Assembly: GCA_026391005.1 (NCBI GenBank) | Contig: JAPLEV010000005.1 | Location: 18,113-82,112 of the forward strand | From: Flavobacteriia bacterium | GTDB lineage: Bacteria > Bacteroidota > Bacteroidia > Flavobacteriales_D > Crocinitomicaceae | Direction of reading: 5' to 3' | Length of the DNA stretch: 64,000 nucleotides | Part shown: piece by piece, positions 53,251 through 62,319 of the stretch | Layout: every line of letters starts with the position of its first letter | How positions within the stretch are numbered: the first letter of the stretch is position 1 | Program-made: the position numbers and the translations under genes | The notes under the pieces: generated by a model | What the model was told of the DNA's origin: nothing | What the model saw: the letters and a program-made list of their open reading frames with translations, nothing else | The model's database searches: none

Positions 53251-53281
53251 ATTAAAGCAAAACAATCTGTTTTGCTTTAAT
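53251..53281 (-). terminator. 14-base-pair hairpin before rng
   Basis: ATTAAAGCAAAACA (53251-53264) and TGTTTTGCTTTAAT (53268-53281) pair perfectly around the loop ATC. Read on the minus strand it is followed by TTGTTTTTC, so it has the form of an intrinsic terminator for the upstream 30-residue gene. It also lies 22 bases before the rng ATG and would be in the rng leader if transcription reads through. Confidence 0.7.
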
Positions 53282-53296
53282 AATTAAAACGCAAGC

Positions 53297-53389
53297 TTAT
53301 TTTTTCTTTTTATGGCGATTTTTTCTTAATCTCTTTTTACGCTTGTGCGTAGCCATTTTATGTCTTTTTCTCTTTTTACCGCTTGGCAT
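53297..53389 (-). CDS. 30-residue basic ribosome-type protein (AURKAIP1/COX24-like)
   Basis: An ATG at 53389 opens a 30-codon frame that begins M-P-S-G-K-K-R-K-R-H-K and ends in four lysines; 22 of 30 residues are Lys, Arg or His. This matches the small Bacteroidota proteins annotated with the AURKAIP1/COX24 domain (related to mitochondrial mS38 and to bS22 of mycobacteria), which bind the small ribosomal subunit. The identity is from memory of the motif P-S-G-K-K-R-K-R-H-K-M-A-T-H-K-R. It lies between the HU and rng genes, also a typical place. A minus-strand TATATTTG box at 53458-53465 is a candidate promoter. Confidence 0.85.
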   Translation of the reverse strand: MPSGKKRKRHKMATHKRKKRLRKNRHKKKK

Positions 53390-53420
53390 ATATAAAAGTT
53401 TTTCTTGTTGTTGTATTTAT

Positions 53421-53453
53421 CCTGTTTTAACAAAAAAATTATTTTAAAACAGG
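53421..53453. terminator. Hairpin between the HU gene and the 30-residue gene
   Basis: CCTGTTTTAA (53421-53430) pairs exactly with TTAAAACAGG (53444-53453) around a 13-base loop. It lies 42 bases after the HU gene stop on the minus strand and overlaps the presumed start site of the small gene, so it could end the HU transcript or structure the next leader. There is no T run after the stem on the minus strand. Confidence 0.45.
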
Positions 53454-53457
53454 GTTG

Positions 53458-53465
53458 CAAATATA
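53458..53465 (-). promoter_or_regulatory. -7 promoter box for the 30-residue gene
   Basis: On the minus strand this reads TATATTTG, an exact TAnnTTTG match, 69 bases before the small gene's ATG at 53389. The leader would contain much of the hairpin at 53421-53453. Confidence 0.4.
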
Positions 53466-53494
53466 ACACATTTTTTTTTATTTCCTAATGAAGA

Positions 53495-53785
53495 CTATTT
53501 AACTTTAACGTCTCTTTTTACACTTTCAACGAATATTTTTGAAGGCTTGAAGGATGGAATATTGTGAGCAGGGATAATAATAGTTGTTTTTTTTGAAATG
53601 TTTCGCCCTGTCTTTTGAGCTCGCTCTTTCACAATAAAACTTCCAAATCCCCTAAGATAAACGTTCTTTCCGTGAGAAAGGGTTGTTTTAATGGACCCCA
53701 TAAAGGCTTCGACTGCTCTCAACACCTCTGTTTTTTCTAGTCCCGTTTCATTAGCAATGTTAGCTACTATATCAGCTTTTGTCAT
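53495..53785 (-). CDS. HU/IHF family DNA-binding protein
   Basis: The 96-residue basic protein begins M-T-K-A-D-I-V-A-N-I and has the HU pattern: two N-terminal helices, then G-F-G-S-F near residue 47 and a beta-arm with R-N-I-S-K-K-T, ending with P-S-F-K-P-S-K. HU-type proteins bend DNA and organise the nucleoid. The arm has I-I-I-P-A-H-N-I-P rather than the standard I-P-A-x-x-x-P-x-F-K with two prolines spaced alike, which is common among Bacteroidota HU variants. It is divergent from mutY; a minus-strand TACTTTTG box at 53830-53837 is its likely promoter. Confidence 0.93.
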   Translation of the reverse strand: MTKADIVANIANETGLEKTEVLRAVEAFMGSIKTTLSHGKNVYLRGFGSFIVKERAQKTGRNISKKTTIIIPAHNIPSFKPSKIFVESVKRDVKVK

Positions 53786-53829
53786 AATTATTAATAATTT
53801 AAAATTTCACAATTGTTATTTTTGCGGTA

Positions 53830-53837
53830 CAAAAGTA
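53830..53837 (-). promoter_or_regulatory. -7 promoter box for the HU gene
   Basis: TACTTTTG on the minus strand matches TAnnTTTG, 44 bases before the HU ATG, with a TTTG 15 bases upstream. A plus-strand TATTTTTG at 53817-53824 points at mutY (ATG 53877), so the two polymerase sites overlap. Confidence 0.45.
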
Positions 53838-53876
53838 AATTAGTTATCTAATCAAATTGCATTTTATCTAAAAAAA

Positions 53877-54938
53877 ATGATTGCAACCCAAGCCGAACTT
53901 ATTTCGTGGTATCTCATTAATGGGCGCGAGTTGCCATGGCGAAATACGAAAGATCCTTATTTGATTTGGCTTAGCGAAATAATATTGCAGCAAACGCGCG
54001 TTCAACAAGGGCTACCTTATTATCTAAAGTTTAGCATGACCTACCCCACAGTGCAGCATTTGGCAAGGGCAAATGAAGAGGACGTCCTTAATTTATGGCA
54101 AGGCCTTGGCTATTATTCAAGAGCGCGCAATATGCTCAAAACGGCTAATGAAATTACCACACAGCTAAATGGCCACTTTCCACAGAGCTATCAGGGATTG
54201 CTAAAACTCAAAGGAGTAGGGGAATATACTGCTGCAGCAATTGCATCTTTCTGTTTTAATGAAGCCGTAGCGGTTCTCGATGGAAATGTTTACCGGGTAT
54301 TAAGCCGCCTCTTTGACATAGAATTACCGATTGATTCAGGGGTCGGCAAGAAAGCATTTAAGGAACTAGCAAGTGCCTTTTTAGATAGAAAACAACCTGC
54401 GACTTTTAATCAAGCCATAATGGAATTTGGCGCCCTGCACTGCACACCAAAAAAACCAGATTGTTTCCAATGTGTTTTATCAAAGAGTTGCATTTCTAAG
54501 GCAAGGGGAACGGTAAATTTACGGCCCGTCAAACAAAAAAAAACGAAAGTGACTCAAAGGTTTTTTATTTTCAGCGTTTTTTTGGTTGACGAACAGACCA
54601 TTATTCAAAAACGAGTAAAAAAAGACATTTGGCAAGGCATGTATGAATTTCCAATGGAGGAGTTTGATAGCAAAAGCAAGCAATCAGAATACTTAGAGCA
54701 AAACAGAAAAAACATTTTATTTCAGACAGAAGAAATAACGCATATTTTATCCCACCAAAGAATAACAGCATTTTTTATTTTTGCAAAACCAACGAAAGAG
54801 ATGGGGTTTTTTAGCGGTTCGGGCATAAAGGTAAATCGGAATCAATTATATCGATATCCGGTATCTGTTCTAACAGATAACTTTTTAAAAAAGACAAATG
54901 ACCTATCTTTTTTACTCTTTGATGAGAATGTTAATTAA
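53877..54938 (+). CDS. mutY: Adenine DNA glycosylase
   Basis: MutY removes adenine opposite 8-oxoguanine. The 353-residue protein has the catalytic Glu34 (S-E-I-I-L-Q-Q-T), the helix-hairpin-helix G-V-G-E-Y-T-A near 113-119, catalytic Asp135 (V-L-D-G-N-V), the [4Fe-4S] ligands Cys189, Cys196, Cys199 and Cys205, and a C-terminal MutT-like domain (about 225-350) that recognises the oxidised base. Length and motifs are complete. It is divergent from the HU gene and precedes pepA by 24 bases. Confidence 0.95.
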   Translation: MIATQAELISWYLINGRELPWRNTKDPYLIWLSEIILQQTRVQQGLPYYLKFSMTYPTVQHLARANEEDVLNLWQGLGYYSRARNMLKTANEITTQLNGHFPQSYQGLLKLKGVGEYTAAAIASFCFNEAVAVLDGNVYRVLSRLFDIELPIDSGVGKKAFKELASAFLDRKQPATFNQAIMEFGALHCTPKKPDCFQCVLSKSCISKARGTVNLRPVKQKKTKVTQRFFIFSVFLVDEQTIIQKRVKKDIWQGMYEFPMEEFDSKSKQSEYLEQNRKNILFQTEEITHILSHQRITAFFIFAKPTKEMGFFSGSGIKVNRNQLYRYPVSVLTDNFLKKTNDLSFLLFDENVN

Positions 54939-54962
54939 CTTTGATTTTTAATTTAAAAGATC

Positions 54963-56351
54963 GTGATTTTAAAGGAAACAAACAAAAAAACAAATAGCAA
55001 TACGCTTATTCTTATTCAAAACGCCAATGCAGCCGCGAAAAAAAACGGTGAAGAGGGTTATTTAGCATCAGAATTAATAGCAAGCGGGAACTCTTGGGCT
55101 TATTTAAAAAGTCATAATGGCATAAAAATTTTGGTCAAAGAGGAGCAAATGACTGATGAAGCATTTCGTATTGCGGGACATGATATTTTTAATTTTTTAA
55201 AAGATAAAACCGGATCTGCGGTAATTCAGGGAGGCGAACAGCAGCTCTTTTCATTTATTGAGGGAATTCTGCTATCCTCCTATACTTTTGAGCGCTTTCT
55301 AACCGTAAAGCCGTCTCTAAAAGTCACCTTTAATCTTATCTATTACCCAGAAAACATGAAACCAACGTTTAGTGATGAGCTAAACAATATAAAAGAGTCT
55401 GTCTTTTGGGCAAGGGACATGGTTAACTTGCCTGTTTCTCATTTAAATGCGGAACAATTTTCGGGGGAAATAAGCAAGTTTTTATCCCCTCTTGGAGTTC
55501 GGATCGATGTTTTAGAAAAGGCAAAAATTGAAGCACTAAAAATGGGCGGGCTTTTAGCCGTAAATAAAGGGTCAATAGACCCACCAACGTTTACAATCGC
55601 AGAGTATAAACCAAAGGGCCATAAAAATAAAAAGCCAATCGTTTTAATAGGTAAGGGGGTGACGTATGATACTGGGGGGCTTAGTCTCAAGCCAACGCCA
55701 GGAGGAATGGACACAATGAAAAGTGATATGGCAGGAGCGGCTGCCGTTATTGGCGCAATCCATCTTGCCGCAAAACAAGCAGTAAAGCTGCACATTATTG
55801 CTCTCGTTCCCGCAACAGATAATCGCCCGGGAATGAATGCCTATACTCCCGGGGATATTATTACTATGTATAATGGCTCTACGGTGGAAGTATTAAATAC
55901 AGATGCCGAAGGAAGAATGATTCTTGCCGACGCCTTGGCTTACGCTGAAAAATTTAACCCAGAATTGGTTATTGACGCCGCAACTTTAACAGGAGCTGCC
56001 GTTCGAGCTATAGGAACGCATGCCGCAATTGTTATGGGAAATGCGAAAGATGCTACTTTTACTAACCTAGAAAGTGCGGGCATTCAAATGCACGAAAGGG
56101 TTGTGCGCTTTCCATTTTGGGATGAATATAAAGAAGATATGAAGTCAAAAATAGCGGATTTAAAAAACATTGGCGGACCTAATGGGGGAATGATTTCGGC
56201 AGGGAAGTTTTTAGAAAAGTTTGTTAATGCACCATATATCCACATGGATGTAGCAGGACCAACTTGGCTTGATGCAAAAGAAAATTATAAGGGCGTTTCC
56301 GGAACGGGCTTTGGGGTAAGATTATTATATTGTTTTTTAAAAAACTATTAA
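54963..56351 (+). CDS. pepA: Leucyl aminopeptidase (family M17)
   Basis: M17 enzymes are hexameric two-metal aminopeptidases. The 462-residue protein has the metal- and substrate-binding run G-K-G-V-T-Y-D-T-G-G near residues 225-240 and the signature N-T-D-A-E-G-R near 312-318. The N-terminal domain (about 1-155) is less conserved, as usual. The start is GTG at 54963, the only start codon before the first clear strand; no ATG fits better. It precedes pdxA by four bases. Confidence 0.9.
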   Translation: MILKETNKKTNSNTLILIQNANAAAKKNGEEGYLASELIASGNSWAYLKSHNGIKILVKEEQMTDEAFRIAGHDIFNFLKDKTGSAVIQGGEQQLFSFIEGILLSSYTFERFLTVKPSLKVTFNLIYYPENMKPTFSDELNNIKESVFWARDMVNLPVSHLNAEQFSGEISKFLSPLGVRIDVLEKAKIEALKMGGLLAVNKGSIDPPTFTIAEYKPKGHKNKKPIVLIGKGVTYDTGGLSLKPTPGGMDTMKSDMAGAAAVIGAIHLAAKQAVKLHIIALVPATDNRPGMNAYTPGDIITMYNGSTVEVLNTDAEGRMILADALAYAEKFNPELVIDAATLTGAAVRAIGTHAAIVMGNAKDATFTNLESAGIQMHERVVRFPFWDEYKEDMKSKIADLKNIGGPNGGMISAGKFLEKFVNAPYIHMDVAGPTWLDAKENYKGVSGTGFGVRLLYCFLKNY

Positions 56352-56355
56352 ATCA

Positions 56356-57432
56356 ATGCAGAAGGAGGAAGATAAAAACCAACGAATAAAAGTTGGTATT
56401 ACGATTGGCGATGTTAATGGGATTGGCCCTGAAGTTATCGTTAGAGCTCTAAAAGACTCACGTGTTCTACAAGAATTTACGCCCATTATTTATGGATCTA
56501 ATAATGCCATAACAAATAGTAAAAATAAGATAGGAGCGAACGATTTTTCTTTTAAATCTTGTGCTAGCTCTGATCAAATAGAACAGGGCAAGATTAATTT
56601 AATAAATTGCACCGAAGTGGAAGTGAAAGAGGGGATTCCAACAATGGCCTCTGCAAAGCTTGCAATACAGTCTCTTGACAAAGCAACGTTGGATTTGGCA
56701 AATGGCGACATTGATGTATTGGTTACTGCACCAATATCTAAAGAAAGTATTCAGAATGCAGGGTTCAAATTCCCAGGTCACACCGAATACTTGGCCGAAA
56801 TGGCAGGTCAAGCGGAGGCGCTTATGATTATGGTGTCTCCTCAACTCAAAGTGGCTCTGGTTACCTCACACGTTCCAATTAAAGAAATAAGCCAAAGTTT
56901 GTCCAAAGAAAAAATTATTGCCAAAATTAATGAGTTTGAAAAGTCGCTTCGGAAAGACTTCGGGATTAAAAATCCCAAGATAGCTGTTTTGGGCTTAAAT
57001 CCTCATGCCGGAGAAAACGGAAAAATTGGCGCGGAAGAACAAGAAATTATTATCCCAGCTCTATCTGTCGTAAAAAACAACGGGCTTTTAGTCTATGGCC
57101 CCTTTCCAGCAGATGGTTTTTTTGGGTCTGATCAACGCTTAAAATTTGACGGCGTCTTAGCAATGTATCACGACCAGGGCCTTACTGCTTTTAAGGCTTT
57201 GGCTTTTGATGAAGGGGTCAATTTTACCGCAGGCCTGCCCATTGTTCGAACCTCTCCAGATCATGGAACCGCATTCGATATTGCGGCACAATATATTGCC
57301 TCTGCTCAATCGATGCGAAGCGCAATATATCTTGCAATAGACGTCTATAAATCACGAAAATTTGAACGAGAGATAACAGCTTTTTCACTCCCTATTTCAA
57401 TCGGGGAAAAGGATAAAAGTAACCCTAGATAA
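56356..57432 (+). CDS. pdxA: 4-hydroxythreonine-4-phosphate dehydrogenase
   Basis: PdxA oxidises 4-phosphohydroxy-threonine in vitamin B6 synthesis. The 358-residue protein begins V-G-I-T-I-G-D-V-N-G-I-G-P-E near residue 13, the family N-terminus, and has metal-binding histidines in F-P-G-H-T-E-Y-L-A near 136, in A-M-Y-H-D-Q-G-L near 273 and in S-P-D-H-G-T-A-F near 313. Length is standard. It sits between pepA and the DUF177-rpmF cluster, and I recall the pdxA-DUF177-rpmF order as common in Flavobacteriia. Confidence 0.94.
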   Translation: MQKEEDKNQRIKVGITIGDVNGIGPEVIVRALKDSRVLQEFTPIIYGSNNAITNSKNKIGANDFSFKSCASSDQIEQGKINLINCTEVEVKEGIPTMASAKLAIQSLDKATLDLANGDIDVLVTAPISKESIQNAGFKFPGHTEYLAEMAGQAEALMIMVSPQLKVALVTSHVPIKEISQSLSKEKIIAKINEFEKSLRKDFGIKNPKIAVLGLNPHAGENGKIGAEEQEIIIPALSVVKNNGLLVYGPFPADGFFGSDQRLKFDGVLAMYHDQGLTAFKALAFDEGVNFTAGLPIVRTSPDHGTAFDIAAQYIASAQSMRSAIYLAIDVYKSRKFEREITAFSLPISIGEKDKSNPR

Positions 57433-57453
57433 TTCCAAAGGCAAAATCCTTTT

Positions 57454-57482
57454 TTTGTTTAAAATAAAAAGTGTTACCTTTG
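57454..57482 (+). promoter_or_regulatory. Promoter of the DUF177-rpmF-fatty acid operon
   Basis: TTTG (57454-57457), a 17-base spacer and TACCTTTG (57475-57482) form one of the best Bacteroidota-type promoters in the window. It lies 23 bases before the ATG at 57506 and downstream of the longer in-frame start at 57455, which rules the longer start out. Confidence 0.7.
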
Positions 57483-57505
57483 TTCCCTTGTTTGAATTAC
57501 TGTAT

Positions 57506-58024
57506 ATGAAAAAAAGCAGCGAATTTGTTGTTCCATTTGCAGGCATTAAGCTTGGAGTTCATCACTATAGTTTTGAGGTGACACAAACGTTCTTTGAAGA
57601 ATTAACACATTTACAACTCGAAAAAGGAGAGGTGAAAATACAGCTTGAGTTAGAAAAAAAAGAAACAATGATGTTAGCTTTTTTTTCAGCAATTGGCGAT
57701 GTTCAACAAGCTTGTTGTCGTTGTAATGATCTCGTAAAGGTAAATGTGGACGCAGAACTTTCGATAATTTATAAATTTGGCATCGAGGAAAGTGAAGATG
57801 AGAACTTAGTTGTTTTACACCCCGATAGCTATGAAATAGATGTTTATCAACCGATTTATGAAATGCTTGTCATGGCCCTCTCACAGAATCCAACTCATGA
57901 AGACGGCACTTGTAATCAAGAGATGATAACGATATTAAATACATACATGGTGGATAAAAATGAATCCAATACAAAAGATGATAAAGAAGACCCAAGATGG
58001 GCGAAATTAAAAAATTTGAATTAA
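57506..58024 (+). CDS. DUF177 (YceD-like) protein
   Basis: The 172-residue protein has the DUF177 features: a C-C-R-C cluster near residue 70, an acidic middle with E-E-S-E-D-E near 95, and E-I-D-V-Y-Q-P-I-Y-E near 112. DUF177 proteins lie directly before rpmF in most bacteria; in plants a relative acts in 23S rRNA accumulation, so a role in large-subunit RNA or L32 assembly is a reasonable inference. The start is fixed by the promoter at 57454-57482. rpmF begins 16 bases after its stop. Confidence 0.85.
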   Translation: MKKSSEFVVPFAGIKLGVHHYSFEVTQTFFEELTHLQLEKGEVKIQLELEKKETMMLAFFSAIGDVQQACCRCNDLVKVNVDAELSIIYKFGIEESEDENLVVLHPDSYEIDVYQPIYEMLVMALSQNPTHEDGTCNQEMITILNTYMVDKNESNTKDDKEDPRWAKLKNLN

Positions 58025-58040
58025 ATAAATACAATATATT

Positions 58041-58232
58041 ATGGCACATCCTAAACGAAAAATCTCCAAAACCAGAAGAGATAAAAGAAGGACTCATATC
58101 AATGCAGTAGCAAAGAATATCGCTACTTGTCCTACAACTGGACAACCTCACCTTTTTCACCATGCACATTGGCATGAGGGAAAATTGTACTACAAAGGAA
58201 GAGTTGTAGCTGAAAAAGAAGTTGCGGCTTAA
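58041..58232 (+). CDS. rpmF: 50S ribosomal protein L32
   Basis: The 63-residue basic protein begins [17 protein letters not shown], the standard L32 N-terminus, followed by [14 protein letters not shown] near residue 29-42. Only one cysteine is present, so this is the zinc-free form common in Bacteroidota. It is cotranscribed with DUF177 and plsX (six bases downstream). Confidence 0.95.
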   Translation: MAHPKRKISKTRRDKRRTHINAVAKNIATCPTTGQPHLFHHAHWHEGKLYYKGRVVAEKEVAA

Positions 58233-58238
58233 TACCCC

Positions 58239-59183
58239 ATGTTAATGAGGGTCGGTATCGACATTTCAGGCGGAGACTTCGCCCCTCTCGCAAACATAAG
58301 AGGAGCAATTCTTGCTAAAAAAACACTTCAAGAAAGTGTTTCTATTGTTTTGATTGGGAATCAAGATGAGATTTCTATTGCCTTAGAAGCAGAGAACACA
58401 GAAAATTTGCAATTTGAAATTGTTCATGCCCCTGACGTCATTACTATGCTAGATCATCCAGCACGTGCCTTTACACAAAAACCCAAAAGTTCTATTTCTG
58501 TCGGTTTCGAAATGTTGTCCAAAGGAAAGTTAAACGCCTTTGCAAGTACAGGCAACACCGGCGCAATGTTAGTGGGCTCTATCTATAAAATAAAAAATAT
58601 TCCAGGGATTATTCGCCCTTGTATTACCTCTACCTTGCCGGCAATTAATGGCGCCAACACGATTCTTTTAGATGTTGGGTCAAATGCTGATTGTAGAGCG
58701 GATGTATTATACCAATTCGCTGTTTTAGGCTCATTGTATAGTAAATATGTTCATGGTGTTAAGAAGCCTCGCGTTGCACTCCTAAACATAGGAGAAGAAG
58801 AAACGAAGGGGAATTTAGTAACTCAAGCGACTTATAAATTATTGGCGGAATCCGAAGAAATTTTCTTTACTGGCAACATTGAAGGTAGAGATATTTTTCA
58901 AGGGTTGGCAGATGTAATCGTTTGTGATGGATTTACAGGTAATATTGTTCTAAAAGAAGCTGAAGGCATTTATACTTTATTAAAGCAAAGGGGTATTAAA
59001 GACGAATATTTCGAGCGCTTTAACTATGAGAATTATGGGGGAACACCCATCTTAGGGGTGAAGGGCAATGTAATTATTGGACATGGTATTTCTAATGATC
59101 TAGCAGTAAAAAACATGCTTTTACTTGCTTTTGATGTTGCGAAATCTAATCTGTCAAAAAAAATAAATAGGGCATTTAATTAA
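58239..59183 (+). CDS. plsX: Phosphate acyltransferase
   Basis: PlsX makes acyl-phosphate from acyl-ACP for the first step of phospholipid synthesis. The 314-residue protein begins [11 protein letters not shown], matching the family's G-x-D-x-x-G-G-D start, and has T-G-N-T-G-A-M-L near residue 105 and V-C-D-G-F-T-G-N near 228. Two in-frame ATGs are possible (58239 and 58245); the second gives M-R-V-G-I-D, closer to the family. It lies between rpmF and fabH, the usual order. Confidence 0.94.
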   Translation: MLMRVGIDISGGDFAPLANIRGAILAKKTLQESVSIVLIGNQDEISIALEAENTENLQFEIVHAPDVITMLDHPARAFTQKPKSSISVGFEMLSKGKLNAFASTGNTGAMLVGSIYKIKNIPGIIRPCITSTLPAINGANTILLDVGSNADCRADVLYQFAVLGSLYSKYVHGVKKPRVALLNIGEEETKGNLVTQATYKLLAESEEIFFTGNIEGRDIFQGLADVIVCDGFTGNIVLKEAEGIYTLLKQRGIKDEYFERFNYENYGGTPILGVKGNVIIGHGISNDLAVKNMLLLAFDVAKSNLSKKINRAFN

Positions 59184-59185
59184 TT

Positions 59186-60175
59186 ATGAAGAAAATATCA
59201 GCCGCAATTACAGGTGTTCATGGCTTTGTTCCAAAGGACGTGTTGACAAATGAAGATTTATCTAAGATTGTAGATACTTCTGATGATTGGATTTTGTCTA
59301 GAACGGGAATCAAGGAAAGGCGAATAATGAAGGATGGCGCCTCTTCTGACATGGCGATGGAAGCGGTTAATGCCCTTTTACGTAAAAAAAACATAGACCC
59401 TTTAGAAATTGAATTGGTAATTGTAGGCACGGTTACTCCCGACTATCCTTTCCCAAGTACTGCAAATGTACTTTGTGATAAAACGGGTATGAAGAATGCT
59501 TGGGGCTTTGATTTAAATGCGGCGTGTTCGGGGTTTTTATTTGCTCTTTCAACAGGGTCCCAATTTATTGAGACAGGGAAGTACAAAAAAGTATTGGTTG
59601 TGGGAGTAGATAAAATGACATCAATTGTAGATTATCAAGACCGTACAACTTGCGTGATTTTTGGTGACGGTGCCGGTGTTGTACTTTTAGAGCCAAATGA
59701 AGAAGGATTAGGATTACAAGATTTCATTCTAAGAAGTGATGGCTCAGGCCGTCAGTTTTTAATTCAGCCCGCCGGCGGTTCAGCCATGCCACCTTCGCAT
59801 GAAACAGTTGATGATCGAATGCATTATGTTAAACAAGAAGGAAAGCAAGTTTATAAATTTGCGGTGACAAATATGGCGGAGGTTTCGGCTGAAATAATGG
59901 AAAAAAATAAGTTAACAAGTGATGATGTTGCTTGGTTAGTCCCACATCAAGCCAACCTAAGAATCATCGATGCTACAGCTAATCGTATGGGGCTTCCTAG
60001 TGAAAAGGTGATGATTAATATTCAAAAATATGGCAATACAACAGCGGGAACACTTCCCCTTTGCCTTTGGGATTATGAAAACCAACTTAAAAAAGGGGAT
60101 AATATTATTTTATCGGCATTTGGAGGTGGGTTTACATGGGGAGCAGTTTATATCAAATGGGCATACAATTCTTAA
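59186..60175 (+). CDS. fabH: Beta-ketoacyl-ACP synthase III
   Basis: FabH starts fatty-acid synthesis by condensing acetyl-CoA (or a branched primer) with malonyl-ACP. The 329-residue protein has the Cys-His-Asn triad: Cys114 (N-A-A-C-S-G-F), His254 (V-P-H-Q-A-N) and Asn284 (Y-G-N-T-T-A-G-T). It begins two bases after plsX. Primer preference cannot be read from sequence. Confidence 0.95.
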   Translation: MKKISAAITGVHGFVPKDVLTNEDLSKIVDTSDDWILSRTGIKERRIMKDGASSDMAMEAVNALLRKKNIDPLEIELVIVGTVTPDYPFPSTANVLCDKTGMKNAWGFDLNAACSGFLFALSTGSQFIETGKYKKVLVVGVDKMTSIVDYQDRTTCVIFGDGAGVVLLEPNEEGLGLQDFILRSDGSGRQFLIQPAGGSAMPPSHETVDDRMHYVKQEGKQVYKFAVTNMAEVSAEIMEKNKLTSDDVAWLVPHQANLRIIDATANRMGLPSEKVMINIQKYGNTTAGTLPLCLWDYENQLKKGDNIILSAFGGGFTWGAVYIKWAYNS

Positions 60176-60200
60176 ACAGTAAATTTTTAACACAAACAAT

Positions 60201-60668
60201 ATGACAACGGAAGAAATAAGAGAACTAATTAAACTTGTCGCGAAAACAGGTGTTGGGAGAGTAGAAATTGAGCGGGATGATTTTTTTATTGCAATTGATG
60301 GAGGAACAAATTCCATTCATGAGGCACCGCAAGTTGTTCAGCATGCACCAGTTATTCAACAAGCGGCTATTACAACTCCTGCGCCTGTAGCACAGGTTGT
60401 TACGGAGGCAGTCGCGGAAGTTGCAAGTAATTTAATTACGATAAAATCGAGCATGATAGGAACCTTTTATCGCTCTACAAGTCCTGAAAAGGAGGCTTTC
60501 GTTTCTGTGGGAACGATGATTCAAAAAGGCGACAAAATTTGTATTATTGAAGCAATGAAGTTGTTTAATGAGATTGAGGCAGAAGTGTCGGGTAAAATAG
60601 TAAAGGTTTTGGTAGACGACTCATCGCCTGTTGAATACGACCAACCTTTATTTTTAGTTGAGCCATAA
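60201..60668 (+). CDS. accB: Acetyl-CoA carboxylase biotin carboxyl carrier protein
   Basis: The 155-residue protein has an N-terminal helical part (1-40), an Ala/Pro/Val-rich linker (about 45-80) and a biotinyl domain with the biotin-accepting Lys120 in E-A-M-K-L. The thumb-type residues before the lysine fit AccB. It pairs with accC 18 bases downstream. The second, differently built carrier protein at 43019-43486 has E-A-M-K-M and is not its duplicate. Confidence 0.95.
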   Translation: MTTEEIRELIKLVAKTGVGRVEIERDDFFIAIDGGTNSIHEAPQVVQHAPVIQQAAITTPAPVAQVVTEAVAEVASNLITIKSSMIGTFYRSTSPEKEAFVSVGTMIQKGDKICIIEAMKLFNEIEAEVSGKIVKVLVDDSSPVEYDQPLFLVEP

Positions 60669-60686
60669 CAGTAATAAAATAGACAA

Positions 60687-62021
60687 ATGTTTAAAAAAAT
60701 ACTAATCGCCAATAGGGGGGAAATTGCTATGCGCATTATTCGAACCTGTAAGGAAATGGGAATAAAAACAGTGGCTGTTTATTCAACGGCTGACAAGGAT
60801 AGCTTGCCAGTAAGGTTTGCGGACGAAGCGGTTTGTATTGGTCCACCAACAAGTTCAAAATCCTACCTTTCTATCCCAAACATTATTGCAGCCGCTGAAA
60901 TAACGAACGCTGATGCAATTCATCCGGGCTATGGTTTTTTGTCTGAAAATGAAAAATTTTCTAAAGTTTGTCAAGAACACGGGATTAAATTCATAGGCGC
61001 CCTTCCTGAGCAAATCGCTGGCATGGGAGATAAGGCAACGGCGAAAGCAACCATGATTAAAGCGGGCGTGCCCTGTATCCCCGGATCTAAAGGTTTAATA
61101 AAAGATGTTAAGGAGGCCTTGTCAAATGCCGAATTGGTAAAATATCCGGTTATTTTAAAAGCAACTGCTGGTGGGGGTGGAAAAGGAATGCGTATCGTAT
61201 GGAAGGCGGATGAAATGCAAGCCGCATGGGATTCTGCTAGGCAAGAAGCATCGGCTGCTTTTGGAAATGATGGGATTTATATGGAAAAGTTCATACAAGA
61301 ACCTCGTCATATAGAAATTCAAATCGCAGGCGATCAATACGGAAATGCCTGCCACATGTCTGAACGAGACTGTTCTATTCAGCGCCGCCATCAAAAATTA
61401 GTAGAAGAAACGCCTTCGCCATTTATGACGGACGAACTCCGCGACAGAATGGGCACAGCTGCAATCAAAGCAGCAAAAGCAGTAAAATATGAAGGAGTGG
61501 GGACGGTTGAATTTCTAGTGGATAAAAATAGAGATTTTTACTTCATGGAAATGAACACAAGGATTCAAGTAGAACATACCATTACTGAAGAAGTTATTAA
61601 TTTTGATTTGATAAAGGAGCAAATTAAAATTGCGGCAGGCGAAAAAATATCAGGGAAAAATTACCTCCCGCTTATGCATGCTATTCAATGCCGCATTAAT
61701 GCTGAAGACCCACTGAATGAATTTAGGCCAAGCCCAGGAAAAATACTTCAATATCACTCGCCTGGAGGACATGGGGTTAGAATTGATACCCACGTTTACG
61801 CTGGATATTCTATACCGCCGCATTACGATTCTATGATTTCAAAGTTAATAGTAGTCGCTCAAACTCGTGAGGAAGCGATTCTAAAAATGAAAAGAGCTCT
61901 TGATGAATATATTATTGAGGGGGTAAAAACAACGATTCCATTTCATCAAAAGCTAATGGAAAACCCGGAATTTAATTCTGGGAATTTTACCACAAAATTC
62001 ATGGATTCATTTGAAATGTGA
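60687..62021 (+). CDS. accC: Acetyl-CoA carboxylase biotin carboxylase subunit
   Basis: AccC carboxylates biotin on AccB using ATP and bicarbonate. The 444-residue protein begins [10 protein letters not shown], has the ATP-grasp glycine loop [11 protein letters not shown] near 157-167 and [10 protein letters not shown] near 285-295. Length matches a stand-alone subunit. It ends the DUF177-rpmF-plsX-fabH-accB-accC run; a weak four-base-pair GGCT/AGCC hairpin at 62080-62096, before a T-rich stretch, may end the transcript. Confidence 0.95.
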   Translation: MFKKILIANRGEIAMRIIRTCKEMGIKTVAVYSTADKDSLPVRFADEAVCIGPPTSSKSYLSIPNIIAAAEITNADAIHPGYGFLSENEKFSKVCQEHGIKFIGALPEQIAGMGDKATAKATMIKAGVPCIPGSKGLIKDVKEALSNAELVKYPVILKATAGGGGKGMRIVWKADEMQAAWDSARQEASAAFGNDGIYMEKFIQEPRHIEIQIAGDQYGNACHMSERDCSIQRRHQKLVEETPSPFMTDELRDRMGTAAIKAAKAVKYEGVGTVEFLVDKNRDFYFMEMNTRIQVEHTITEEVINFDLIKEQIKIAAGEKISGKNYLPLMHAIQCRINAEDPLNEFRPSPGKILQYHSPGGHGVRIDTHVYAGYSIPPHYDSMISKLIVVAQTREEAILKMKRALDEYIIEGVKTTIPFHQKLMENPEFNSGNFTTKFMDSFEM

Positions 62022-62319
62022 ATTGTTAAGTAGGGACTTAAGTCGTTTATTTTAATTCGCAATTTTCCCCAATAAAATAGGCTAATTTAAAAAGCCCATT
62101 TCTTTATTTTTTCTTCTATTAGCATCTTTGGCCACCGGGTCACTATAGTTGTTCGCTATAAACTATTGTATTTATCGCAAATTAGTGGTAAGTTTGGAAC
62201 TAATCAGTTTAAGTTATTGTTAAGCAAACGAATACAAGGCAACGGCAGCATTTATGTTTCGTCTTTTTATTGAATTTTCAATTTTTATGTTTAAAAATAC
62301 AACCATAGTAAAGCCTTTA
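62022..62319. other. Non-coding gap before the terminal large gene
   Basis: About 300 bases without a gene. It holds the weak hairpin GGCT/AGCC (62080-62083 and 62093-62096) followed by a T-rich stretch after accC, and a promoter-like TTG-N20-TAAGTTTG ending at 62196. No RNA gene or open frame of note is seen. Confidence 0.6.
62166..62196 (+). promoter_or_regulatory. Promoter of the terminal glycine-rich protein gene
   Basis: TTG (62166-62168), a 20-base spacer and TAAGTTTG (62189-62196), an exact TAnnTTTG match. Transcription from here would give a leader of about 85-120 bases, longer than for other genes in the window. Confidence 0.5.

Noticed and set aside
57455..57505. Upstream start for the DUF177 gene adding 17 residues
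   Set aside because: The promoter (TTTG-N17-TACCTTTG) lies within this stretch, so the added codons would not be transcribed.
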